DNA of 64,000 nt from Jejuia sp049889775 (GCA_049889775.1 JBMHCT010000015.1:7531-71530), one strand, 5' to 3'; shown: positions 15,445-24,530, counted from the stretch's first letter. Notes: generated from the letters alone by a model not told the origin. A program made the numbers and translations.

Positions 15445-16565
15445 ACCAACTCAAACAACTTCCCAGGTAAAGGCCTCACCACGCCCTTTAATTCCATATT
15501 CAGTAAAATACTTGCTGTTTTGAAGATAGGTAAATAACAACCTAAAGCAATCAAATCTAGCTGCGCTTTTTCATTTTCCTTTAGGTAATTATAAATCAAT
15601 TTTTCAGTATCATTCAGTTCTACAAATAATTGTTTTTGTACCACTGGATTGGTTGTTGATCCTTCCGAAGTATGCTTTTCTTCTAACTCCCAATTCAAAA
15701 TATAAGGCACATCAAGAGGTGTGGTTAACATCTGCGCTTTTTGATACTTAATTAAATTGTTACAACCAATACTTAGCTTATCAGAAGTTCTCCCTGGAAC
15801 TGCAAACACATCACGGTTATAAGAATGTGCGATATCGGCGGTTACTAAACTTCCACCTTTTTCAGCAGATTCTATAACAATAGTAGCTTCGCTTAAACCA
15901 GCAATAATGCGATTTCGTTTTAAAAAATTATTTCTGTCAAAAACATCAGTACTCCAAAAATCTGAGAAAAACCCACCGTTTTGTTCCATTTGGTTCATGT
16001 ATTTTTTATGAACTTTTGGGTAAATTTGATTCATACCGTGTGCCAAACATCCTATAGTTTGTAAATTATGCTTCATAGCAAATTTGTGTGCGGTAATATC
16101 TGTTCCGTATGCAAATCCTGAAATAATTATAGGGTTGTAATGCCTTAGGCTTTCAATTAGTTTTTCGCAAAAAGCAATGCCATTATTAGTTATTTTTCTT
16201 GTACCAACAATACTAATAATATGCTTTTGTTTTAGATTAATATTCCCAGTTTGAAATAATAGAATAGGCCCGTCAATACAATGTTTCAGTCGCTCTGGGT
16301 AATCTTCATCTTGAAAATAAGTTGCTTTCACATTATGTTCTTCCATAAAGCGCATTTCCTTTTCGGCCTCAATTAAATGTGTTTTATCAAAAAAACCACG
16401 TAATAATTGTTCGCCAATACCTTCAATTTTGAGTAAGCGCTCCTTTTTTTCTTTTAGCGCCGCTTCGGCAGAACCACAATGCCCAATTAAGCGTTTAGCA
16501 ATAATATCTCCAACGTTGGGCACATGCTGTAAAGCAAGAGTGTATAATAAATCTGTTTCTGTCAT
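15441..16565 (-). CDS. dprA: DNA-processing protein DprA
   Basis: A 374-residue DprA: loads RecA onto incoming single-stranded DNA during natural transformation. The layout is complete: N-terminal helix-hairpin-helix/SAM region (VPNVGDIIAKRL, IEGIGEQLL), Rossmann domain with IVGTRKITNNG, ISGFAYGTDITAH, GCLAHGMNQIYP, FLKRNRIIAGLSEAT and EKGGSLVTADIAHSY, then a C-terminal winged helix ending KGVVRPLPGKLFEL. I start it at 16565 (MTETDLLY) because homologs begin there; six further N-terminal residues are possible. No other competence gene is nearby. Confidence 0.95.
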   Translation of the reverse strand: MTETDLLYTLALQHVPNVGDIIAKRLIGHCGSAEAALKEKKERLLKIEGIGEQLLRGFFDKTHLIEAEKEMRFMEEHNVKATYFQDEDYPERLKHCIDGPILLFQTGNINLKQKHIISIVGTRKITNNGIAFCEKLIESLRHYNPIIISGFAYGTDITAHKFAMKHNLQTIGCLAHGMNQIYPKVHKKYMNQMEQNGGFFSDFWSTDVFDRNNFLKRNRIIAGLSEATIVIESAEKGGSLVTADIAHSYNRDVFAVPGRTSDKLSIGCNNLIKYQKAQMLTTPLDVPYILNWELEEKHTSEGSTTNPVVQKQLFVELNDTEKLIYNYLKENEKAQLDLIALGCYLPIFKTASILLNMELKGVVRPLPGKLFELV

Positions 16566-16652
16566 AAAAACATGAAATTGCATTACAAGAACGTTATTTT
16601 TCTATTGTTAATAAATAGTTAAGTCAAAAAATTAATAGAAACCATATTTTTT

Positions 16653-16660
16653 TAAATTTG
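16653..16660 (+). promoter_or_regulatory. -7 element abutting the HU-CCDC81/SPOR gene start
   Basis: TAAATTTG matches TAnnTTTG and ends only 4 bp before the ATG at 16665, so transcription would begin at or near the start codon (leaderless or nearly so). A well-placed -33 TTG was not found. Confidence 0.4.
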
Positions 16661-16664
16661 CTTC

Positions 16665-18011
16665 ATGCAGTTAGAAACCTACATTAGCGACCTACTTTAT
16701 CGTTACGATTGTGTTGTTGTTCCTGAGTTTGGAGCGTTTATTACTGAAAGACAGTCTGCAACGATAAATAAGAATACTAATACGTTTTATCCACCAAGAA
16801 AAGTAATTGCCTTTAACGAACGTATTCAAAATAATGATGGGTTGTTGGCACGTTACATTGCTGATGTAGAAAAAATACCTTTTGATGTTGCTGTAAAAAA
16901 GATTAAAAAACGTGTTAAAACACTTAAATCTTATTTAACCCAAGGGGAAACTATCACGTTTAATAATATTGGCGAAATTATATTCAATGCTGAAGGTAAA
17001 ATTGTATTTGAGCCTTCATATAACTTGAATTATTTGACCAATGCTTTTGGTTTATCTCAGTTCCAATCTGAAGCTGTAATTAGAGAAGTTCATAAGGAAA
17101 AAGTCGTGGCTATTGAAGAAACCACGCCTATTGCCGTGACCCCTGAAAAGCGTAAAAGCAGAGGTTACCTAAAATATGCTGCTGTAGCATTAATTGCATT
17201 ATCTCTTGGGGGTGTTGCAGCTTCCAAATATTATGTTGATAGAATAAACGAACATAATATGTTAGCTGATGAGCAGGCTAAACAACAACTAGATGCTAAA
17301 ATTCAGGAAGCTACGTTTAGTTTAAATCCTTTGCCAGCAATAACACTTAATGTTACTAAACAAACAGGTAATTACCATATTATTGCTGGTGCATTTCGTG
17401 TAGAAGAAAACTGTAACAAAAAGGTATCGCAACTTAAGGCAGATGGCTTTTCTGCAAGAAAACTTGGGATGAACAAATATGGACTCTATGAAGTGGTTTA
17501 CGCCAGCTACGAAAATAGAGTAGATGCATTAACTGCGCTTCGAGATATAAAGAAAAACCATAATAAAGATGCTTGGTTGAAGGTGCAAAGATTAGACAAC
17601 CCAAAACCTCTTTCATATTCGGCTCAAAAAAAAGTAGAATCTCATACTGAAAGTTTTGAAGAAACTAGTATTTTTTTAAATCCTGGGAAAAATCAGCTAA
17701 AAACCAATCCTAGTTATATTTTTGATAATAGTCCTAATATCATTCCTATTCTTAGGGAAATTGACAAAATTGAAAGCGGATTTTACAATGTAATTGCAAT
17801 ATTAGATACCGCAGAAGAAAAGGATAAATTCTTAAAGTCGCTGCCAACAACGGTAAGTAATACTACTGGAGCATTCTTTGATAGAAATAGTCAAAAATAT
17901 TTCGTTTTCACACAGAAATTTAATGACCTGCAATCTGCTAAAAATAGCCTTGAAACACAAAAAACACTCAGCTTTGTTAAAAATATTGCTATTGTTAAAG
18001 TAGAGAACTAA
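16665..18011 (+). CDS. HU-CCDC81 and SPOR domain-containing membrane protein
   Basis: A 448-residue Bacteroidota protein. Residues 1-140 form two HU-CCDC81-type domains: YISDLLYRYDCVVVPEFGAFI opens the first, and YLTQGETITFNNIGEI leads the second, which ends FEPSYNLNYL. One transmembrane helix follows at about 167-186 (YLKYAAVALIALSLGGVAA), then a SPOR domain at about 233-305 (YHIIAGAFRVEENCNKKVSQL), which binds denuded peptidoglycan at division sites. About 140 more residues contain a second repeat-like unit. Type II orientation would put HU-like domains in the cytoplasm and SPOR in the periplasm, suggesting a link between nucleoid or cytoplasmic partners and the cell wall. The domain assignment is good; the role is inferred. 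Confidence 0.85.
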   Translation: MQLETYISDLLYRYDCVVVPEFGAFITERQSATINKNTNTFYPPRKVIAFNERIQNNDGLLARYIADVEKIPFDVAVKKIKKRVKTLKSYLTQGETITFNNIGEIIFNAEGKIVFEPSYNLNYLTNAFGLSQFQSEAVIREVHKEKVVAIEETTPIAVTPEKRKSRGYLKYAAVALIALSLGGVAASKYYVDRINEHNMLADEQAKQQLDAKIQEATFSLNPLPAITLNVTKQTGNYHIIAGAFRVEENCNKKVSQLKADGFSARKLGMNKYGLYEVVYASYENRVDALTALRDIKKNHNKDAWLKVQRLDNPKPLSYSAQKKVESHTESFEETSIFLNPGKNQLKTNPSYIFDNSPNIIPILREIDKIESGFYNVIAILDTAEEKDKFLKSLPTTVSNTTGAFFDRNSQKYFVFTQKFNDLQSAKNSLETQKTLSFVKNIAIVKVEN

Positions 18012-18042
18012 GGTTTTAACATTAATATTTTCTAATCTTCCC

Positions 18043-18071
18043 TTGCAAACCCTTTATATAAGCTACCTTTG
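18043..18071 (+). promoter_or_regulatory. Promoter of the acyl-CoA thioesterase gene
   Basis: TTG at 18043-18045 and TACCTTTG at 18064-18071 are separated by 18 bp, close to the Bacteroidota TTG/TAnnTTTG arrangement. The ATG is 22 bp downstream. One of the best promoter matches in the window. Confidence 0.65.
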
Positions 18072-18093
18072 CCTTATAATATAATGTGTTATT

Positions 18094-18603
18094 ATGCGCG
18101 CAAAAACACCTGAGCAATCTAAAACTACAATGACGGATATGGTGCTCCCCAGTGAAACCAATCCTTTAAATAACTTATTTGGTGGTGAACTATTGGCACG
18201 TATGGATCGTGCGGCAAGTATAGCTGCAAGGCGACATAGCAGAAGAATTGTAGTAACCGCTTCTGTAAACCATGTAGCATTTAATAGAGCAGTGCCTTTA
18301 GGTAGTGTGGTTACGGTTGAAGCAAAAGTATCCAGAGCCTTTAAAACATCGATGGAAATTTATATTGATGTTTGGATGGAAGACAGAGAATCTGGTGCTA
18401 GAACAAAAGCCAATGAGGCCATATACACCTTTGTTGCTGTGGACGAAACTGGTAGACCTGTTGCAGTACCAGAAGTAATTCCTGAAACAGATATTGAAAA
18501 AGAACGCTTTCAGGCTGCCTTACGCAGAAAACAATTGAGTTTATTGCTTGCAGGAAAAATAAAACCACAAGAAGCCACAGAATTAAAGGCCCTGTTTGAT
18601 TAA
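18094..18603 (+). CDS. Acyl-CoA thioesterase (hotdog fold, YciA/BACH-like)
   Basis: A 169-residue single hotdog-domain enzyme that hydrolyses acyl-CoA to free acid and CoA. The family block PLNNLFGGELLARMDRAASIAA (about residues 26-47) includes the N-x2-F-G-G segment and the catalytic Asp of LARMD. VTASVNHVAFNRAVPLGSVV supplies the second conserved stretch. The C-terminal basic helix (RRKQLSLLLAGK) is common in this branch. It is monocistronic with a clear promoter. Chain-length preference is not readable. The fragment at 18616-18643 downstream is repeat-derived. Confidence 0.92.
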   Translation: MRAKTPEQSKTTMTDMVLPSETNPLNNLFGGELLARMDRAASIAARRHSRRIVVTASVNHVAFNRAVPLGSVVTVEAKVSRAFKTSMEIYIDVWMEDRESGARTKANEAIYTFVAVDETGRPVAVPEVIPETDIEKERFQAALRRKQLSLLLAGKIKPQEATELKALFD

Positions 18604-18615
18604 AAATATATTCGC

Positions 18616-18643
18616 TTTGTCAATTTGAATGTAGTGAAGATTC
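18616..18643. repeat. Degenerate REP-like fragment (family B)
   Basis: TGTCAATTTGAATGTAGTG followed by AAGATTCTC resembles the GTCAnTTnGAGTG...CGAGAA ends of the full element at 52358-52476. The match is imperfect and lies just after a stop codon. Confidence 0.35.
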
Positions 18644-18798
18644 TCTTTTCACTTTAAAAAATTCTCGAACCTAAAAACTAAGATTCGTCCCTTTGCTCTG
18701 AATAACACAGTTTTCTCAGTTGGTTCATAAATTATTTTGATTTAAACCTTTTCAAAACTCTAAAGTCAAATAGCTATTAAACCCAAATTCTTAATGCT

Positions 18799-19011
18799 AT
18801 GAGAACTTTTGTTATTTTATTTTCAGCAATTTGTATGATGAGCTTATCATCATGTGCCACAAGAGTAGTTACAAGACCCGCATCAGTTACAGTTGTAAAA
18901 ACAGCACCTAAAAACCATAAAATTGTAACGATTAAAGGTAAACGGTATTATTTCTGGAATGGCAATCACTACCGCAAAACTCGAAAAGGTTTTGTAATTG
19001 TTCGTGTTTAA
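18799..19011 (+). CDS. Small lipoprotein with a YYFWNGNHY motif
   Basis: A 70-residue protein with a lipoprotein signal (MRTFVILFSAICMMSLSSC, lipobox LSSC, Cys19). The short basic mature region has repeated valines and ends KRYYFWNGNHYRKTRKGFVIV. The Tyr/Trp-rich 'YY..NG.YY' pattern recalls small DUF6515-like envelope proteins of Bacteroidota, but I am not certain of the family. It stands alone, convergent to the envC-like gene. The signal peptide makes it a credible gene despite its size. Confidence 0.65.
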   Translation: MRTFVILFSAICMMSLSSCATRVVTRPASVTVVKTAPKNHKIVTIKGKRYYFWNGNHYRKTRKGFVIVRV

Positions 19012-19049
19012 AATCCCTATCAATGAAAGCTCAACAAATGGGTTTCATA

Positions 19050-20279
19050 TTACATTTTATAAATCCAATTAGCAGGGTTCTGTGTTTGTAAATCTTTAAA
19101 AACTATAAAGTTTAGTACAGTTTCTCCTGTTGTTGGATTTGTAAAAACTTCACCTATTTCTTGCTTGGTTTGCAGTTTTTCACCTTCCTTTACATAAACT
19201 TTTCCTAAGTTTTTGTATGCTGTTATATAATTGCCATGGCGCACCATTACCACTGGGTTTGCATTCTTTATATAAACAATTCTGGTAACAACGCCACTAA
19301 AAACAGCTAAAGCTTTGGCGCCTTTTTCAGTGGCAATTCTTACACCGTTGCTTTTAATAGTTAATGTAGGATCAATGGGCGAACGTTGCGTGCCGTATCT
19401 CACCTTAACAAAACCCTTTTCAACCGGCCATGGTAGTTTTCCTTTATTAGAGGCAAAATTATTTGCCAAAGTGCGTTCTGCAGGTGTTAAAGCAAAACTT
19501 GACGTGGTAGAGGTCTTTGCCGTTTTATTGGACTTGACAATGGCCGATTTAATAATACGCTCAATCTCTCTATCTATTCTATTCGCCTCGCGTTGTTTGG
19601 CTCTAATTTGAGCGGTATACTTGCTCAAATTCTTCTTAATAGATGTCATTATAGCTTTATGTTGGGCGCGCTCTTTTTCTAAAGTTTTTTGGGTTGTTCG
19701 GTTTTCAGTTATGAGCTTTTGTTTTTCTTGTTTCTGTACCAGCAAATCTTGGTTTATTTCTTGAAGTTTTACCGTTTTAACCTTAATAGCTTCACCTTGT
19801 TCTTTTTGGTGCGCAGTATACTGTTTCATATACTGTAGGCGTTTGTAGGCTTGCTTAAAATCTTCCGAAGACAATAAAAACATTATTTTACTTTGTTGGT
19901 TTTTGCTTTTATATGATTTCACAATCATTGCAGCATAATCCTCTTTCAATAATTTAAGCTCTTCACGAAGATTACTTATTTGTTTTTGGTTATTATTAAT
20001 TTCCCTAGTTAACAAATTAGCTTGCTGATTGGTAACTTTAATCAAATTATTCAACACACTAATTTTATAGTTAAAATCTTCAATTAAAGATATTTGAGAT
20101 TTTTCTTTAGTTTTATTTTCAGCGCGTAAGGCATTTATCTTTTGAATTTCCCTACGCAGCTCCTGTCGCCGCGTTTCAAGTTGCTTTTGCTTACTACTCT
20201 GCGCACTACTAAATTGAGCAAAAATCAAGAAAACAAGTAAAACAAGATGGCGATATTTAGGGCTACGCGTTCGCTGCAT
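19050..20279 (-). CDS. EnvC-like murein hydrolase activator (degenerate LytM/M23 domain)
   Basis: A 409-residue periplasmic protein: signal peptide at residues 1-26 (LVLLVFLIFAQFSSA), a long coiled coil from about 28 to 250 (KQLETRRQELRREIQKINAL and similar), and a C-terminal LytM fold at about 290-409. The zinc ligands of active M23 peptidases are gone: the usual HxGxD position reads SNGVRI and the terminal HxH region reads TAYKNL. That is the state of EnvC, which activates amidases at the septum instead of cutting peptidoglycan itself. The start overlaps the DUF4292 stop (TAATG), so both are coupled in one operon with the TPR gene. Confidence 0.88.
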   Translation of the reverse strand: MQRTRSPKYRHLVLLVFLIFAQFSSAQSSKQKQLETRRQELRREIQKINALRAENKTKEKSQISLIEDFNYKISVLNNLIKVTNQQANLLTREINNNQKQISNLREELKLLKEDYAAMIVKSYKSKNQQSKIMFLLSSEDFKQAYKRLQYMKQYTAHQKEQGEAIKVKTVKLQEINQDLLVQKQEKQKLITENRTTQKTLEKERAQHKAIMTSIKKNLSKYTAQIRAKQREANRIDREIERIIKSAIVKSNKTAKTSTTSSFALTPAERTLANNFASNKGKLPWPVEKGFVKVRYGTQRSPIDPTLTIKSNGVRIATEKGAKALAVFSGVVTRIVYIKNANPVVMVRHGNYITAYKNLGKVYVKEGEKLQTKQEIGEVFTNPTTGETVLNFIVFKDLQTQNPANWIYKM

Positions 20280-21049
20280 TACAACTCTATCTTCTTAAAT
20301 CCTGATGGTATTTTAAATGGGAATCTTAAATCTTCGTTTAAAGAAACAGACTTGAACTCCAATTCCGCAATCATTTCTTCATTATCTTCAACAGCAATTA
20401 CCTTAACGTGTTCGGGTAATATTTGTCCTATCACCTCTTGATGCGATACGTAATCAATTTGCAGATGTCTCTTCTCCAAAGGTTGAGAAATTTGCTGAGA
20501 GCTTACCTTATAAAGTGAAGGATGTATTAAGAAGAATATTTCAAACAATTGCCTTTGTTTTTTAGGTTGTAGTACATAATTACCACCTTCAACAAATACC
20601 TTATACGCTTCGTCCTTAAGATTAAAAATTGCATCACCTAATAAAATATTTTGCACTTTTTCAAAATCTAAGACGGTTCCCAATAGTTTGCTAAAATATT
20701 CAAAATCACCTTCAAAATAGGTCTTATCCAATTTGTTATAAAACGCTACACTTTCAGGGGTTATTTTTGCTCTAATTACACTAAAAGGCGCACTCATCCA
20801 AAGTGTTTTATCCTTTTCCATACGATAACTTACAGTGTGCGAATGCTTCTTTTCACCCTCAGAATACGTAATCTTTAACTTAGATTGCAACGTTTTAAAG
20901 TTAGGCGATGTTTTGGCATTTTCCTTAATAAGCTGTTTAGCCGATAACTTTAAATTAGCGTCGCCACCCGTAATTGTCTTAGTAGATTTACAACTAGAAA
21001 AAACAACTAGTACAACAAAGAGAAGTAATTGGAGAAGTTTTTTTAACAT
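20279..21049 (-). CDS. DUF4292 lipoprotein
   Basis: A 256-residue lipoprotein with MLKKLLQLLLFVVLVVFSSC (lipobox FSSC, Cys20). The mature region LKITYSEGEKKHSHTVSYRMEKDKTLW and the following beta strands match the DUF4292 family of Bacteroidota, which I expect to have a LolA/LolB-like half-barrel fold. No biochemical role is established to my knowledge. It lies between a TPR protein and the EnvC-like factor and is coupled to the latter. This order is common in Flavobacteriaceae and suggests an envelope-assembly unit. Confidence 0.82.
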   Translation of the reverse strand: MLKKLLQLLLFVVLVVFSSCKSTKTITGGDANLKLSAKQLIKENAKTSPNFKTLQSKLKITYSEGEKKHSHTVSYRMEKDKTLWMSAPFSVIRAKITPESVAFYNKLDKTYFEGDFEYFSKLLGTVLDFEKVQNILLGDAIFNLKDEAYKVFVEGGNYVLQPKKQRQLFEIFFLIHPSLYKVSSQQISQPLEKRHLQIDYVSHQEVIGQILPEHVKVIAVEDNEEMIAELEFKSVSLNEDLRFPFKIPSGFKKIEL

Positions 21050-21057
21050 GAATATTA

Positions 21058-22410
21058 TTATGATTTGAGAGCATTGGCTTTATCCATAAACGATTTTGCT
21101 TTAGTGGTATTGTTCAACAACTCATAAGCCTTAGCCATTTGCTTGTAAAAATCGGCTTCCATTGCAGCATCCTCAACAGTCCAGTCTAACCCCGATTCTA
21201 ACACCTCAATAGCTTCTTTTGGTTTTTCAAGTTCATTAAGTGCTACGCCATTAACCAGATAACATAATGGTTGTGCAGGGTATTTTAACATTGCCGCTTC
21301 ACTCTTAGTTTTAGCAACATCAAACTGTTTTAAGTCAATATGCAACAGTAAAACGTTTTTTAAAACATCAAAATTCTCACTATCCAGCTTCAATGCCTGT
21401 TCAAAATAGCTTAAAGCATTCTGCTTATCATTTTTATTTAAATAATAAACGCCTAGGTCTATGAGCGTATTGGCATCGGTTTGCCCATCCAATAATGTGG
21501 TAGCCTTCAAAAGTTCATTTTCATACTGTGGATTTTCCTTAACAAAACTCACAAAATCCGATAGTACTTTCAATTTAGCATCAGGCTTTATCTCACTACT
21601 TTGCACCACTATTTTCATAGAGTTAATAGCTTCATCTGTATTATTTCTATCTAAATAAAACTTGTACAAGGCCAAATGCACAATTTGAGAATTAGGTTTT
21701 ACTCTAAGCAATTCTTGAGCGGTTTCAAAAGCCCTTTCGGTTTCATTTTGCTCGCTGTATCGATAAATCAGTGCCAAATAATTAGCTTCATTTTCAGGGT
21801 TATTTTCAACTCTGGTCTCTAAGTTCTCAATTTGATCTTTAGCTCTACCCGTAGCTTCATAAATTCTATTTCTTAGCACATCACGAGCCGCCGAAATACC
21901 AAACGACGCATCTAAATCATCCAAAATCTCCAAAGCATCATCATACTTTTCCATACGCACATACAAACCTGCCAAATCCTCTTTGTAATCGGGGTGGTAT
22001 TTCACCAACTGCTGCACCGTCTTTAAGGCCTTTTTCAAATCGTCTTGCAAAACGTAGTATCCGTACAGTTCGTCTAAATACCACTCGTTATCAGGCTCTT
22101 TATCTACCGCGGTTTTCAACGCATCCTCCGCAGCCCCAAAATTCTTAAGCTTTATGTAGTTTTTTCCTAACTCATAATACAACACAGCAGGCTCTTTGTC
22201 TATGGCAATACATTTTTGTAGAGCATCTACCGCCCTATCATAATTCTCTACGCCTTTTTGCTTTAAAGCCTCAAAAAACAACTCCTGAAATTGGTCTTCT
22301 AAAATTCCCAAATCGTCGTCTGGCGTTTTATTAAAATCCACTTGGGCATACGATACTGTCGAAATGCTTAACATTCCGAATAAACAAAGTATGTAACCTA
22401 ATTTGCTCAT
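21058..22410 (-). CDS. Periplasmic tetratricopeptide-repeat protein
   Basis: A 450-residue protein with a Sec signal peptide (LCLFGMLSISTVSYAQ, cleavage near residue 22), then TPR units through almost its full length. Examples are AVLYYELGKNYIKLKNFGAAEDALKTA near residue 75 and TLIDLGVYYLNKNDKQNALSYFEQAL near 315. TPR arrays are protein-docking scaffolds; no enzyme domain is present. It is the first gene of the TPR-DUF4292-EnvC run, so it probably serves envelope assembly. Partners cannot be read from the sequence. Confidence 0.88.
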   Translation of the reverse strand: MSKLGYILCLFGMLSISTVSYAQVDFNKTPDDDLGILEDQFQELFFEALKQKGVENYDRAVDALQKCIAIDKEPAVLYYELGKNYIKLKNFGAAEDALKTAVDKEPDNEWYLDELYGYYVLQDDLKKALKTVQQLVKYHPDYKEDLAGLYVRMEKYDDALEILDDLDASFGISAARDVLRNRIYEATGRAKDQIENLETRVENNPENEANYLALIYRYSEQNETERAFETAQELLRVKPNSQIVHLALYKFYLDRNNTDEAINSMKIVVQSSEIKPDAKLKVLSDFVSFVKENPQYENELLKATTLLDGQTDANTLIDLGVYYLNKNDKQNALSYFEQALKLDSENFDVLKNVLLLHIDLKQFDVAKTKSEAAMLKYPAQPLCYLVNGVALNELEKPKEAIEVLESGLDWTVEDAAMEADFYKQMAKAYELLNNTTKAKSFMDKANALKS

Positions 22411-22421
22411 TAATATTTATT

Positions 22422-22515
22422 TGGGCGTTACCCACAAGGGGTCGGGCTTTCCGCTAAAAGTTTTGCCTCGATGCGCGCCTCGGCAAAAGCTACCACTACA
22501 ATCCCTAACGCGGGC
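22422..22515 (+). repeat. Dispersed palindromic repeat, family A, copy 2
   Basis: Full-length copy with GGGCGTTACCC, GGTCGGGCTTTCCG, GTTTTGCCTCGATGCG, CCTCGGCAAAAGC and CAATCCCTAACGCGG. The inner stem is TTTTGCC/GGCAAAA, the compensated alternative to copy 1. Confidence 0.85.
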
Positions 22516-22592
22516 CTATATCTGTTAACATCTAGCTTAAACCTTTAGTTAGTATGGCCTGCTTACAAATTTCTGCTTTCGCAGGAATGCAT

Positions 22593-23612
22593 CTACTCCA
22601 AAACCGAATAATCGCCAATGCTAATGCTTGTAAACTCGCCGTTATATTTAACGTTATTACCTATCATAGCATTATCCAAAGTAGCATTTTTAATCTCGGT
22701 ATTGGTTTGAATTAAACTATTTTTAACAGTAGAGTTTTCAATAACTGTACCATTTCCAACCGAAACAAACGGACCAATTGTCGTATTTTTCAAAACCACA
22801 TGCTCACCTACAAAACAAGGTTCTACAATATTGGCGTTTTCTAATATAGCCGAAGATGCCACCAGTTGCTCCTCACCATCAGCTTTTAAAAATCCAAGCA
22901 TACGTTGGTTAGTTTCAATAGTAATGTTTTTATTGCCACAATCCATCCATTCATCAACAGTCCCTGTTTTAAACACTTTACCATCGGCCATCATACGTTT
23001 AATCCCATCGTTAATTTGGTACTCGCCACCATTCATAACATTTTCATCTAAAATCTCTTGTAGTTTACTTTTTAAAACTGCTACATCCTTAAAATAGTAA
23101 ATACCAATTACTGCTTGATCGCTTACAAAAGTTTCTGGTTTTTCAACCAGTTCTATTATTTCACTATTGCCGTCCAATTTAACAACACCATAAGCTTCAG
23201 GGTTGTCTACTTGTTTCGTCCAAATTACACTATCAGCTTCAGGATCTAAATCAAATTCAGCCCTAATTAAAGTATCGGCATAAGCAATTACCGCAGCACC
23301 GGATAATGATGGTTTTGCACACATAATAGCATGCCCAGTCCCTAAAGGTTTATCCTGTCGGTAAATGGAAGCCTTAGCGCCCAAACCTTTGGCCAAATCT
23401 TCCAAACTTGACACTACATCATCTCCAAACCACGCCGGATTACCCAAAACAAAAGCTATTTCATCAACAGGCTGTTTCAAAACTTTGGCAATATCCTTTA
23501 CCAAACGATGAACAATCGGCTGACCCGCAACAGGAATTAATGGTTTTGGTACAGTTAAACTATGTGGACGTAATCGAGAACCTCGACCTGCCATTGGGAC
23601 TATTATTTTCAT
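22593..23612 (-). CDS. Sugar-phosphate nucleotidyltransferase
   Basis: A 339-residue nucleotidyltransferase making an NDP-sugar. The N-terminal Rossmann domain has MAGRGSRLRPHSLTVPKPLIPVAG (residues 7-30; G-x-G-x-R-x6-PK signature) and VIAYADTLI for metal binding. The C-terminal 90 residues carry left-handed beta-helix hexapeptides (VVLKNTTIGPFVSVG, VIENSTVKNSLI). The closest description is glucose-1-phosphate thymidylyltransferase-like or mannose-1-phosphate guanylyltransferase-like; I cannot choose. It sits in a run of envelope genes with a flippase, which suggests surface glycan synthesis. A 9-bp gap separates it from the upstream lipoprotein gene. Confidence 0.88.
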   Translation of the reverse strand: MKIIVPMAGRGSRLRPHSLTVPKPLIPVAGQPIVHRLVKDIAKVLKQPVDEIAFVLGNPAWFGDDVVSSLEDLAKGLGAKASIYRQDKPLGTGHAIMCAKPSLSGAAVIAYADTLIRAEFDLDPEADSVIWTKQVDNPEAYGVVKLDGNSEIIELVEKPETFVSDQAVIGIYYFKDVAVLKSKLQEILDENVMNGGEYQINDGIKRMMADGKVFKTGTVDEWMDCGNKNITIETNQRMLGFLKADGEEQLVASSAILENANIVEPCFVGEHVVLKNTTIGPFVSVGNGTVIENSTVKNSLIQTNTEIKNATLDNAMIGNNVKYNGEFTSISIGDYSVLE

Positions 23613-23621
23613 TTTCAGAAT

Positions 23622-23990
23622 TTAGTTTGTTTTCGCTTTTAAGGTTATGTTTGATATAATTTTATTTTTCATTCCTAACTGATCAAAACTGAATGTTTCA
23701 CCAGCCTTTAAGCTTGGGGTACTGAATTTTGTAGTTGTTGTATCTAATTCGACAACGTAAGAACCTTTTTCTTCAGACTTGAAAATCACCCCACTGAATT
23801 TACCATTAGTTTTTACGAGAGTGAAATCATCAATTTCATTTTCATAATCTTTATAAAAGTCAATTAGCTTTTGAGATTTGTAATAAACCAGTTCCTTTTG
23901 TTGAGTTAGATTGGAGATTTGAGTTTTTTCATTCTTCTTACCACAAGAAAAAATTACTAACAGACCACATAATAAGATGATTTGTCTCAT
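23622..23990 (-). CDS. Small lipoprotein of unknown function
   Basis: A 122-residue protein with a lipoprotein signal (MRQIILLCGLLVIFSC, lipobox IFSC, Cys16). The mature part is polar: an N-terminal helix (QKELVYYKSQKLIDFYKDYENEI-like) and then beta strands (GSYVVELDTTTTKF). No family recognised. It lies 9 bp upstream of the nucleotidyltransferase gene on the same strand, so it is likely cotranscribed, yet it may be lineage-specific because the flanking genes are otherwise conserved. Export is well supported. Confidence 0.7.
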   Translation of the reverse strand: MRQIILLCGLLVIFSCGKKNEKTQISNLTQQKELVYYKSQKLIDFYKDYENEIDDFTLVKTNGKFSGVIFKSEEKGSYVVELDTTTTKFSTPSLKAGETFSFDQLGMKNKIISNITLKAKTN

Positions 23991-24002
23991 AAGCCTCTAC
24001 GT

Positions 24003-24092
24003 AACCCTCTCCAAAAGAGAGGGAACTCTTAATTTTAAAATTATATTTTCCCCTTTTCTCCCCTTTGGGGAGATGCCTTTAGGCAGAGGGCT
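24003..24092. repeat. Palindromic CCCTCTCC-type repeats (family D)
   Basis: CCCTCTCCAAAAGAGAGGG forms one hairpin (24006-24024). Further on, CCCCTTTTCTCCCCTTTGGGG and GGCAGAGGG make another set of self-complementary blocks. They fill the space between dut and the lipoprotein gene. Confidence 0.55.
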
Positions 24093-24094
24093 TT

Positions 24095-24529
24095 TTATTT
24101 AGTTCCTGTGCTTCCAAATCCACCAGCACCTCTTACTGTCTCAGATAATCCTTCAACTTCAACCCATTCAGCACGTTCATGTTTAGCAATTACCAATTGT
24201 GCGATACGCTCACCATTATTAATAGTAAAATCTTCGTTAGACAGGTTTACTAAAATCACACCTATCTCACCTCTGTAATCAGCATCAATAGTACCTGGTG
24301 CGTTTAACACCGTAATCCCTTTTTTCGCAGCCAAACCACTTCTGGGTCTTACCTGAGCTTCAATTCCAACTGGAAGTTCTATAAACAATCCTGTGCCAAC
24401 TATACTGCGCTCCAAAGGTTTTAAAACTCGCGATTCTGATATGTTAGCACGTAAATCCATTCCTGCAGATGCAATGGTTTCATAATGTGGCAACTCATGA
24501 TTGGACTTATTTATGATTTTGATTTGCAT
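24095..24529 (-). CDS. dut: Deoxyuridine 5'-triphosphate nucleotidohydrolase
   Basis: A 144-residue trimeric dUTPase: dUTP to dUMP and PPi, keeping uracil out of DNA and feeding dTMP synthesis. All five motifs are present: AGMDLRA, RPRSGLA, GTIDADYRGEIGV, GERIAQLVI and the C-terminal RGAGGFGSTG that closes over the active site. The ATG at 24529 is chosen: it is one base past the upstream flippase stop and gives the usual MQIKIINKS start. The longer reading frame into the flippase gene adds 22 unrelated residues. Confidence 0.96.
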   Translation of the reverse strand: MQIKIINKSNHELPHYETIASAGMDLRANISESRVLKPLERSIVGTGLFIELPVGIEAQVRPRSGLAAKKGITVLNAPGTIDADYRGEIGVILVNLSNEDFTINNGERIAQLVIAKHERAEWVEVEGLSETVRGAGGFGSTGTK

Positions 24530-24530
24530 A

